Below, piece after piece: positions 38,601 to 50,500 of a stretch of DNA of 64,000 bases. Origin of the DNA: Lethocerus indicus (Eukaryota > Arthropoda > Insecta > Hemiptera > Belostomatidae); NCBI GenBank assembly GCA_019843655.1, contig JACDQD010000011.1:9094604-9158603 (forward strand), written 5' to 3'. The position numbers and the translations under genes were made by a program. Under the pieces are notes generated by a model. That model had not been told where the DNA came from, did not search any database, and saw nothing but the letters and a program-made list of their open reading frames with translations. Each line of letters opens with the position of its first letter. Position 1 is the stretch's first letter.

Positions 38601-41196
38601 GAGAAGCCACTCAAGAGCAGGTCGCCAGAGCCGTTACCGCTTTCTGCAGTCGTATTCCTTTTACCAGTTGTATTCCTTTCCACGCTGGAAATGGAAAACC
38701 CCTGTTCAGAATAGTTTCTCTTGTAGACAAATGCTATGTAGGTGCAGACTTGCACCTAAAATTGTGTTAATTTTTCTCTTAATATTGTCTAGAATTTTTA
38801 TACCTACACACATACGGTATAAGTTAGAATTTATATCCAGTTATTATTAGTATTATTATAAATGTATGTACAGAATAATTAAAATTTAATTAAATGTACA
38901 ACAAAACATATCGTCTTATGGACATTTCAGATCATGTTCTTCCTAAGAACAATAATAATTAGTATGAAATTTTGCTGTAAGGGTTTGGAACGCTATTGAA
39001 GATGGCGAGCGGCCGAAACCGGTCTGGCAAAAGACCAAACCAGTGATAGGAGACAGATACACAACAAATCTACAGAGTCTGTTCAGTTTCGGGACAGCAA
39101 CTGAAAACGTCCCTTTTCAGTAGAGATAGGCGCCTCGACGCACAAAAGGGGTTTTGGACCGCGTCGACATTGAAAAAAAAATAACTGCGACTAAGAACTG
39201 TTATTTCCGGACGTTTCCTTCTAGGAGTAGGTTTTTCGGATTGAATTCCAGTAAGCGTCGTGCGTTAGGGACGTGATTCGGTACCGCGATGTACCCGGGG
39301 TCCCACCGCTCGAAAGTACTTCGATCCCGGTACTATCGATTTTTTTTCATCGGTAATTTATTTTGCAGTACACACGTAGTGGTATTTTTATCATGACTTT
39401 CTGCACAAGGTGAAGATTAAGGGCGTAATACTACAATTACCCCTTTGTTATGCTTCAGAGTACTTTACAACCTCTAGGCCCTCGGTATGACATGACTTCC
39501 AAAATGACAAAATGCGTATGCTATTTCGTCTTCTCGCCGACGGTTGTAGCTTTCGGCCGGTATACTTCAGTAGTGAGACACTTAACTTGTAAAATTGCAA
39601 AAAAAAATAAAGAGAATTACAAAAAGTAGTTCCGATAACTCACATTTAAAATTTAACCTAACGCAGGAAACAATAACGGAATTCGGCTCCAGATCAAATA
39701 GCAATTTCCTGGACCGTTGATTGAATACCCCGATAACCCCAGGACAGCATTTTAAAATATTATTTTCGCTCGATTCTGTTATTCTCTTTCCTTCCCATGT
39801 CTCACAAAATGTTTCAAGAGATAAGTGTTTTTTTCCCCCTGTTCTTTTTTCATTTTAATTGCATCACGGCTATTTCGTGTTATCGTCGGGCTAATTTAGA
39901 TTACACATGTCAACATTACTACTCTCTAGATATCTTATTAAACGCGATAACACAATAAGCACTAGTAATTCTTGGCCTGAAGTGCGCTCTGATTCTGCCG
40001 CTATATTGAATTACCTGTTTATCGCATCAAAAAAAGGAGGTTATTGGCTGAATAATTCCCTGTTTCCAGCTAGTATTTGATTTGTATTGAAAAACCGCTT
40101 AGAAGTATCTGGGGAAATCCAATTGTCCTTTGACCATCGTGATACTTACTCCTCCTCCTTCTAGAAGAATTTTAACGTAATTTATAATTGCTAATAAACT
40201 AATCTTACTATTTCTGGCCTTCCGATATTCATAACGCCATTAAATGCTGCCAGTTGTCTAGATTGTTATTGACGTGTTTGTTGGTTTTTTTAGGAATTCA
40301 ATTAAATATTATTAACTCCTTCAAAACAAAGTATTTTTGTTGCATTTCGGTTACCGGGTCATTCTGTGAGGATGAAGTTGAATGGCGAAAAATATTTTAA
40401 CTGAAAATCCGATGTGAGGGGACACATTCACTACACAATACCGTAGCACATTGCTGCATTGCCCCACTTTCTGCTGTCGAACTTAGAGCTCGTTACTGTC
40501 GTGTTAAAGGCGCTTTTCTGGTGGGTCGTTCGTTCGATAGATTTGTTCGATTGGTAATTTAGAATCCCCGAACGAGATGGACAGTATCTCCGGCGTTCAA
40601 CCTGCTGGAATTCGGCTATTTTTTTACGTCTCTCGTTGCAAAATTCAACGCCTCACGATTATTTGATTACGCTTAGTATATCCGAAATCGCACCGTGTTC
40701 CGAAATTCCCCGCCCCCTCCCCCGCGACCAAAAATAGCGCATTCTGCCCAGTGAGGAATTTTTATGAAAGAGCCGAATGTGGGAATAATTCGCGAAACGT
40801 TTTTTTTTCTATTTTAATTGGGATCAAGGCGACGCCCTTTATCTGAGCGGTTGCGCAACGGGGACACCTGATATTTTGTTCCACTCGCGCGCTATCTGAG
40901 AGATAGCCCCGATATCAAATTCACATTCCATTCGAAGCTCTCGGTTTTTAAAATTGTTGCGGGCGACGTCTCTAATTTCGGGCGGCGGGGGGGGGACGTA
41001 GATTGGCGCGTGGCTCCGAAAACTCCTATTTTGGATTCCTAGAGTTTCTTCTAGTGGACGAGGAGGGTTTATTTGTATTTCATTCAGGAAAACTCAGTGG
41101 ACCAGAAAGGCTAATCCAGAACATCCTCCTTATGGCGCAGTTATCTCGATTTTCCTTATCCTCTCGTCGATTCGTTCAGTTCGAGAATATTGCACG

Positions 41197-41227
<31 letters not shown>

Positions 41228-41520
41228 GATAGATAGATAGATAGATAGATACCAACCCCTCTAAAAATAGTAATTGAAATAATTTCTGAAATCGACCGAA
41301 ACCGCGCCTGCAAGCTTTCGCCGTTAGGTCGCACAGATTATTTTTAACGGCCTGGAAGTTGGCTAACGGACCCCGCCGGCCGCGGTTTGGCGCCCTCAAA
41401 AGGAGGCTCGGTTTTTGGCGGTCATTTTTCTTAACCATCCTAGCCCGACGGCTAATACGGAGATGACGACACCGCATTATAAGGCCAGGGATGCCGCCTT
41501 GGCCTTCGAACCGGATCGCG

Positions 41521-41551
<31 letters not shown>

Positions 41552-44500
41552 TGTCTCTATCTCTCTCTCTGTCTCTCTCCACGCCAGCGCACTTTTTCCA
41601 TGTCAACAAGCTCCCACAACCCCCTACTCCACCCTACTTGTATATTAATATGACTAAATCGGCGAATGTTTCCGCGACATGAACTTGAATTATCGCCAAC
41701 TTCCGTCCGTATCGCGTAAGGAGTTCTGAAACGTCGATAGCAGATAACACCCGGGGAGTGCCGCAGAGGAAAAGGGCAAAAACCCTTCCGTGGTTTCCAA
41801 CACACAAGGAAAACCCCGAGTTCTTCCCGTGGTATTACGTGATACTACTACAGGATGTTAGTTTGTGATTATTGAATTGAAGTTTATTCAATTCGGAACC
41901 GTCTGATTAGGTTTGTGTAATAAAACTGTTTATAAATAAATCCTTAGTCATTTTAAATCTTGAAGTCTAAAATTAATTTAGATCCTGGATAGGGAGATTT
42001 GTCATTCTAATACGTCATTCGACTACAAAAATATTATTTTTTTGGTACGAGTAAGTTGTAAGTGTTGTATGCAAGCTGTATCCATATACCGTCATAAGCT
42101 CTAAATGAAATTACATGCGTGTCATGTGCACAGGCATGAGACTTCCTAATGAAATTTATATTCGACAAGACTGTAACAATGTAAGGGGTCTGGGCCGAGC
42201 TACTGGGAGGAGTAAATGCGATACTGACACGTGAGCGGATTCCTGAGGACGGTTTATTGTCCCCAGACCGTTTCCTCTTTACATTTAGGCTTCTCGTCGT
42301 AGTGACAAGTAATTCTGTCGGTAATACAAAGCTGTTTCTCATCGTTCAATTTAACAGTCTTAGATCTAAAATTTGTGTATAGACCTCCGATGTGGGTAGA
42401 AAAAAGTATAAACACGGTTCTTTTTTATATCCTGTGAGGTATCTACCTCCGTCCATTATTCTGAGGTCATTTCGGCTTTAGGTCGAGTAAGTAATTCGCA
42501 CGGCTGAAGGCTGATTTAAATTATTTAACTCCTGATCCAAAAATGGCGTTTTTCCCGACTGAAAGTTATTTTGGCACTGCCGGTTTACGGGTTTCTTTTA
42601 TTCACGTAATTTCAGGTTATGGGGCGAAGTGGACGATCTTGTGGAACTTGGCAGGCCCCAATCTCTTCTGTACAAGGAGTCTCGGTCAGCTTCGCATGAC
42701 TCCCGTACTGGGGGCAGTTGTCCACCGGAGCATGACGCTCAGGACCGTTAAAAGGTGGAAAAACCTGCATGGCAAATGAATTCAGGGGTTAAACAACTGT
42801 TAACCATTATTAGGCTGCGGCCTGTGGAGGAAATTCGAGATGTTTCCGTGCCGATGCCCCGAGCGGCTGATGAGCGCTCGATACGAGGGAAAGCGGTCAA
42901 TTCTCTTTTGAGCCCGTTTATTTGTTCGAGATTCAACTTTAAGTTGAACTTCCGGTCGAGGAAATACTATCGCGTGTAATTCAACTCGGTTTACTGGTCC
43001 TTTAGCTTACATCCGATGGTAGCCATATTATGTGGAAGTTAAGTGTCTCTGAAGATCTAATTTTGCTTTGAAACCCTCTTTTTACTTTAAGTGACTTTAA
43101 GTTCTTACTTTTGATGGTAAATGCACCCATTGATGATACTGCTAGTTGTAAGGAAATGTCGTGGTCATTTCCTCCTAAGGTGGCGCTCGGGAATTTGAAA
43201 CCCGAAACAGATTTAAAGAAAAGCTAACTATATTGTTCCTTCGTTAAACCCATTTCACTGGGACTGTATACCGCAAAAATTTCCCAAATTTAAAAAAATC
43301 TTTAATTTCTGCCGATATCGGCATATAACGATATAATCGATAATATATAATCGATATAATATAACGATTATAATCGTTCTTTTGTGTTCGCTCGAGGTAC
43401 GGTCGTAACCCGCGTCTCCTTTTTAGCGAGCTGAGAACATGCAGCGATTTACATATCTGATTATGTGATCGCCGACACGAATCCTAGACTGTTATGGTTT
43501 TAATCGTCAGAAAAAAGAATTGTTCTCGAAGTCTTGCAGTGTTAAATTTGAAACTGAAATATTCGCCCGTCTCAATTAGTTCTGAAGGCGAAGTTCCGAC
43601 GGGATTGCGAAAAGCTATGGACCATCATCTAACCGGTTTAGTTCCACTGCTTCCCGAACGTCCCCGGAGTGCGTCACTGTCGTCTTTGGACTGTGATTAC
43701 ATCATCGCTTGAGTGTGTGTGGCAGAGGGATAAGTCGTTAGTGTGAACGTGACTATAGGTTCATGCGAATATTACCGGCTTTATAGTTTTATGCAATGCT
43801 TCTATTGTTTGCGGCTAGACGGGTTCCGCCTTTTAGTGATAGTCGAAAGACGTTCAATATCCGTTGCGAAGTAGTACTGGACAAAACAAGCGTGAGGAGA
43901 AAACCCGCCGGCTAATAACATTCTGAACTTTCGCGGTCCCTTCTGTAAATTTGCCTTGGAGCGATTTAATTAAAACACGAATTATAGTTAGTTACGGGAA
44001 TAATTCAATCTTAGAATATTAGAAACACTCCCACGGGCATAGGCAACATTCGGATACTAATTAAGTACTATAGCATATATATCTGCTGGATTAGAATCCA
44101 ATATATTTGTACTTTGTACTTTTCCTTCTCTCATTCCAGGGTATTTAAGCCCAGTAACAATGGAAGTGTTGTAATATTCTTCCACTTCGGATAGCGGCCC
44201 ATTCTCCCCGGGCCGATTGGTTGAAATAAAAATTCCTCCGTGACTGCATTCCGTCGTTCAAACCAAACCAATAAAACGGATAATTCGGGGCTGAAAACTG
44301 TTCTGTCCGGTCGGTAGGCGGCGGGCGGTACATGCCTAAGTACGCCTATTAGTTCTGGCCCGCGGCCCTCTTTCGCCGCTTTATGTCTATTATTAACTGA
44401 CATAACGGTATCTAAAACTCCGCACCCCGGCCTGCGTGCTCGTACACAATACATCGAGTTTGGAGGAGGAGGGGGAGGGGCGCCTATACTGTCCCGACCG

Positions 44501-47500
44501 AGGTGGTGGACATACCATAGTGCCCCATACTTGTGCTCAATTGGTAACTACAAGCGTTCGCAAATGCGTTCCAGCATGACAATAAGGTGCCTTTCGGATT
44601 ATTATTTATTGACTTGGCTGATGTATATAACCTGACTAAATGTACTCGATATTGCTTGCATTTTCGGCAAAAAATGGCCATTTTACTCGTTGGAAAGTTT
44701 ATATATTTAAAATAAAATACCGCGGGATTCGCCGGGTATAAGAAATTTTAAAATTAGAAAATTTCAATATTTTATTGTAAAGTGGTAATAAAACCTACAT
44801 ATTATTATAAAGAGTGATGTCAGAACGGGAGTCTTTCGCCGGGTTATTGTACGGAAAGTAGGCCAGAGTGTTTCGACGACGATATGATCCCAGCAGTATT
44901 GTCCATCAATCATAATTGATCGGACTGGGGACGCCAATGTAAATAGTTGTTTAGGTCAAAAAAACCACTCTTTTTTGTTATTTTTTTTAAACAAACGACG
45001 ATGGGAACGATTTGAACGTACTGCCTCGTATTCAGCCCTATTCTTTTCCGACCGCCGAGACAAAATTCTTATCCAAATTGCTTTTTGAACACATAACCGC
45101 GATCGAGGCTCCCGATAACGGTGGCTGTTATGGAACCGGCGATACTCTTGTAACGGATTTAAAAACTATTATTCATCCACAATAAAACATTGTTCTCATT
45201 TTGAAAAGTGGTTAGTTTTTACCGGCGCTTTCTTACTCCGGTTTAGCGGATTGACCTTTCTTCGTTGAGAAACCAATTAGGTTTTTAAATCTGTCGAGAG
45301 CTAAAGGATTCGCCCGCTAGCATGCCTCCAGAACTGGGCAGTTTTTATTAAGTCATTTTGATTCCGCGTAAAAAGTGCGGAACTAACGCAGCCGGTCTCA
45401 AAAGAATAAATTAGGTTGTCATTATTTTTCTGAGGTTATATTTATTTTTGCGGTTTCGTTTTGTGGGAGGCTGGCGCATTTTTATGCCCTCCAATAGGGG
45501 TGGTGTATTTTGTTTCTGCATTCACTACAAGCACTGTGTCCGACCATGTGCCGGGGTACTGGACGTACCCGCGTACGCTTCGGAATGGCCGGGCTTTTGT
45601 CGCCTCGTCAACCCGATTTGACCTCAACCGTTTGTCCGGGAGTCCTTTTATTTTGACCGGCCTCCGAGTTCCGTTTTTTTTTTCGCCCGTGAAAAGGGCG
45701 AGCGAAAACGACGCTTCCGGCGTCGGCATTATGGCCGAATTTCCTTTTCAGGCTTGCCCACAGCGACAAAAGAGCCGGTCCTTTCTGGTCCCCATTCAGA
45801 TGAAAATTTATTTAAATCGAATCCAGATTTAACTCGAAATTTATCTTTAAACGAGGTGCTATCAAACTCGATTACGACTGTAAACACTACTAGTTTTATG
45901 TTACGAAATTGAGCTAATTGAAGATTATTTTTCCTTTCTATCTACCCCTTTCATTAAGTACTAAGAATTTTCACCTTAATGTTACCAGTGGTACTCATCA
46001 TACACTTTCCGACTTGAAGCGGAGTTTCATCCTCTGTAAAAAAAAGAGCGACCGTGATAATCGTTGCCATTATCGGAGGTTTAGTTTCTAAATAATTTAT
46101 TTGAAAGTTCTCTCGGTCTGGGCAATTAAGACTCGGACCCGGCCAACGTAACGCGTCTCTCGGTCTCGCCTACTTTCTTCCGATCCCTTTTCAATTTTCT
46201 TTTCCGACCCCGGGATTTCCTTCGGGCATTTTCTTCTGGCCGGATTGATGCTTTTCATTTTGGGGTGGACGCGTCGCCCGCTTTCGACTTTCTCATCGGC
46301 GCGGCTCATCATTGTTTGCCGCGCGTGAAAGCAAGCCGGGGTTTGACCCCGATTGGCTGCAGAACGGCTTGAAGAATTAATTTTATTGTTCCGAATAAAG
46401 AGAAATTTGAAATTTTCCCAATCGTAAAGCTTGTCACGGAAGTATAACACACGCAATTACCTAGTTATATTGCGTCGTTTCCTTCGTTCTTATTCTTGAA
46501 AGAGTATACCTTAAGGGAAAAGTTTACCCAAGTGACATCTTTTTATTTATTTTCTTTTATTTTTCAGGGTCCACGCACTATGAGCGTGGATTTGGAGACA
46601 TGACGCAAAGAGAAGATGTCCTCAAGTTCGAACAGGGCCGTATCAAGGCACTTCAAGAGGAGCGCCTTCACATACAGAAGAAGACTTTTACCAAATGGAT
46701 GAATTCATTCCTGCAAAAGGTGAGCGAAAGTATTACGTTTTTTCTATTTCCAAACGGTTGACGTAATATATTCCCGTTTTCAAATCCTATAGCCTATAAG
46801 AGGACCGGGCTGTGACGAATCTGAAGTCAGTCGGCCGGACCTTTACTTATTTATATATCCGGGAGAATTAGCAATAAATATTCCGGTAAACCAACGGAAC
46901 TGTGATTCAAATTTATTTTTGGGCATACTGATATTTGTCATATACCTACGCCATCACTATGAGCATACATGAATCTCATTCCTACAAGCCATGAAACATA
47001 TATATTTGTAAATACTTGGAAATGAGTGGATTTGAAGTAACCCCGCTTCGCGACTGTTAAAACGTTTTGTTATAGTATGGGTTGTCTATCGTTCCATGTT
47101 TTCCCTTTATTTTTCCAGTGCACTTAACATTCCCAGATCATATTTTCCCTTCCTACAATTCTAAGTGAGCATTAAATTTATCAGTCGAATTGACAGAGTT
47201 CAACTTTATCTGCTGAACTGTGTATTTTCATTTGCCATGTTTGTACACCGGGTGTGGTATTTCACCGGGGCTTTTTTCGATTAGCATTCGTTTTGAATTA
47301 GATTAGGCGGGGGAACATCGATTGCATTCCTCAAGAACCATTTTGCGAATTCTGAACTTCGTTTTAAGTACCTTTATGTTCTATTACAATTTTGAATTCA
47401 ATAAAGAGGGGATCTATAGTTAACAACAACGGTACAGTTGGACCATTAAAAAATGAATACGGAATGTTCTCAAAAGGTCTAGAGAACGAGAATATTGACT

Positions 47501-50500
47501 GTTTAAAGTGAAAAATTAACATCAGTCTACTTTTTCGGATATGTAGACGCCACTTGTTAATAGAGAGAACGCCAAAATCCTGACTGAATACTTGTCCCCA
47601 GCGAAGAATATACCGACAAGAGGAGATCGAGATAACTATAGCTTTTTTGTATTCCATATTGTAACAGCGTTCTGAATGTTTTTCCGGTGTAAAGAATGCG
47701 TTGTTGAAGTAGCGCATTCTTTTTCTACAGTTCGGGAGCCTCGCCTATTCATTTCGCGGCGCTGATGAAGTCATTTGATTTAATTGCGCCACCGCGTATT
47801 GTCGTCCCCCGTCTCGTGGGCGTCGCTCAGGTAGGGCGTAGTTAGTCGCGAGAGAGAGAGAGGGAGGGAGGGAAGGAAGAGGGAGAGAGAGCGAGAGAGG
47901 GAGGGACAACTGTCATCGCGTACGACGCGGCCGTCCGTTCCCCCGGATAGAGTTGGGCACGAGTGCCAAAATATTTTCCGGCAGATGGTGACGAGAGAAA
48001 AAAGAAAAACGATCCAGAAGGAAAAATATGAGCTGGGCGCGATGCGCCTCACGTTCGAAGGGGACGGGCAGGAATGAGCGGAGGTCAGATGGGACGGTTC
48101 AATGAGACATTTCCTTTCTGTCCCTCTCCGTATGGATTAACGCTTTCCCTCTTCGAGCTCCCTCCCACCGTCAGTAGACAAGGCTCGGATAGGAGGAGCC
48201 ATTAAAACTCAGGTCACCGTGAAATAATTTTAAACAAATTTATAAATCTAAAAACCGCCTCCGTTTCTCCACCTTTGGATGATCCAATTAGTGCCGGAGT
48301 AGAGTGGGCGAACCCGCAAAAATATCGGTCATGTTTTCGAAAAATAACGTCTGAAATACGGGGAAAGCTCTTTGGAATGCCCTCACCGTCCTCTCCAGCC
48401 CAAATTCAAATTTGCTTCGAGCAAAACTCGCTTGTCTGCGACGACACGGTCCGAAATCGGACGAAATGAAAATTAATGTCGGGACATGAACAACGACGGC
48501 GTCATCCGCGGGCGAGCCAATTGCGCTGTTTAAACGCCGAATGATCCAGAGATTAATTCTGTCCCGTTAGAAATACTCCCATAAATTCTTTTCTTTGTAC
48601 ACCTCAATTCAAATCGGTAGGGCTAATTCGGGTGATCCGTCGGGGCCGATATTATGAAGATGCTAAAACCAAGTTTCAATTAGAAGCTATCCGGCATAGT
48701 TCCATATTAAAGGACCGGAAAACGTAAATTCCACAACACGGTTAAATCCTATCGATGACCCTGGAGTTGGAATTTTAAAATGGGGGGAGTTTTGCCTCCG
48801 ATAAAATGGAATAGACATTCCCCCCCCGCCCCGTTGACCGGTAAACAGGGAAACCGTAAATGCTGGGAGGAAAAATAAATGGCTGCAAACGATACTGTGA
48901 ACTTGTACTGAATAGGAATGAAATAAAGGAGTGGCTCTTCAAAAGCACAAGGAACCCGCCAAGGACGCCTATCCAACAATCTCCGGCTGCAGCGCCTTTT
49001 CCTTCAGATGTTCGTGTAAAATACACGGCGTCCCATTAAATTTAAATTCCCACCTTGGAATTCGGTGGAAATAACTTTTAGTTCTTTTCGAAATTTATAC
49101 GATCTTCAATATCTTCTTCGAAATTTGACTGCTGTAGGAGTAGTAAAACCGTAAATGTGAATTAAAACCAGTTCTGCGTATCACTTATGCTGACATTCTT
49201 CACGGGAAGAAATGCGCTCTTCTTCCAAGTATTTTCATGGCCAGCCAAACCCAGGGACACCTTCTCATGGCTGGCAATTGTCGATTCCGCCGGCCGGGTC
49301 TATAAATAGAGGCCTGGATTGGCTCCGGGCTTCGAAAAAGTGCGTCGACCGCCAACTTTCGCCCGGCGTTGTCTCCCGACGGCCGGCTTGCGGCTCGCTT
49401 TCTGAACCAGATTTCCCCCGACGCCCCACCCCTTGTCGCGTTTTGTGCATTCAGTCCGCTACTCCCCGTTGACCGTCAACGGATATCGCCCTTTGAAAGT
49501 CGAGAAGAAAGTTCTTCTGGAAATCGCCGGTGGGCCTGATGACTAACGGCGCAATTACGGACAATTTTAATATTGGACAAATAGGTTGACCAGCGCCGTA
49601 CAGTTAAATATATTTTTTGTATCTATTGTACAACCTTAATGGTTAAAGGTACATTTGCGTGATGCCGAGAGACAAAACTCGGGTTACCGAGGAGGTCTCT
49701 TGGCCAGTAGTGTTTACGCCGCCGTGGAGGGGATGACATTTAAACATGCAATTACTATGGCTATGTTTTCAATTGTCAGGATTATGTATGATTCCTTTGA
49801 TTGTTCCGAATGTTTTTTCGTTTCTTTGCGGTTTTTTTATACTTGCTCAAATATTTGTTCCTCAATGTTTTCCCCGATTTTTTCTTGGCTTCTTTCTACT
49901 TTCATATATTTTTTTTTCAGAGTCGTAAACCTTAAAATGACTCATAACTAAGTTGTGCACGCAGCTTATCGGCGAAAGGGTTATTTATTAGTCGGAAATT
50001 TGCTCAAGGCTCGGCGATTGGATAGTTCCACGATAAACGGCTTCACTCTTTTTTGTCGGCTTACAGGAGTGTTTGACTTTCGCGGCTTTCGGTATCGGTA
50101 AAGGAGATCAAATGTTATATTGGGTAGGACAGTCGGGCGTATGAGAGGCTTAAAACCTACATTTCAAAACCTTTCGTAAATCGGAAAATTTGGCGACTCG
50201 TCTCTGACAAAAAAAAACATCTTTCGCGTCCCCTGAATCCAACTGTGCTCACAACGTGTATTAACGAGTGCATTTTTAAAAGGGAAAATTGGTTTTCGGA
50301 AAAACTTCCACACTAACCCGGAACCGTTGGAAACGCTGGATTGGAAAGTAAAATAGCCGGGAGGGCTGGGAAAGCGGGTCGAAGAAATGGATATCGTTTC
50401 CCCCCACAGCGGATGTTTGTCTGAACAACGCCCTTCTGTCGCCTCAATGGACGGAGAGTCCTGCTAACAATGAGAAGGGCCTTCCCCGGGAATCGGACCG

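Larger units (their letters stand above)
32630..46567 (+). other. karst intron 1 (13.9 kb)
   Basis: Donor GTAAGT, acceptor TATTTTTCAG. It contains a SINE-like B-box fragment (33.3 kb), the solo foldback end F (39.0 kb), simple repeats at 41.2 and 41.5 kb, and a fragment of the second inverted-repeat family (41.7 kb). No nested gene is supported. Confidence 0.8.

Noticed and set aside
45442..45832. Overlapping long frames on both strands
   Set aside because: Both strands are open at once and neither resembles a known protein; typical of chance in GC-rich intron DNA.
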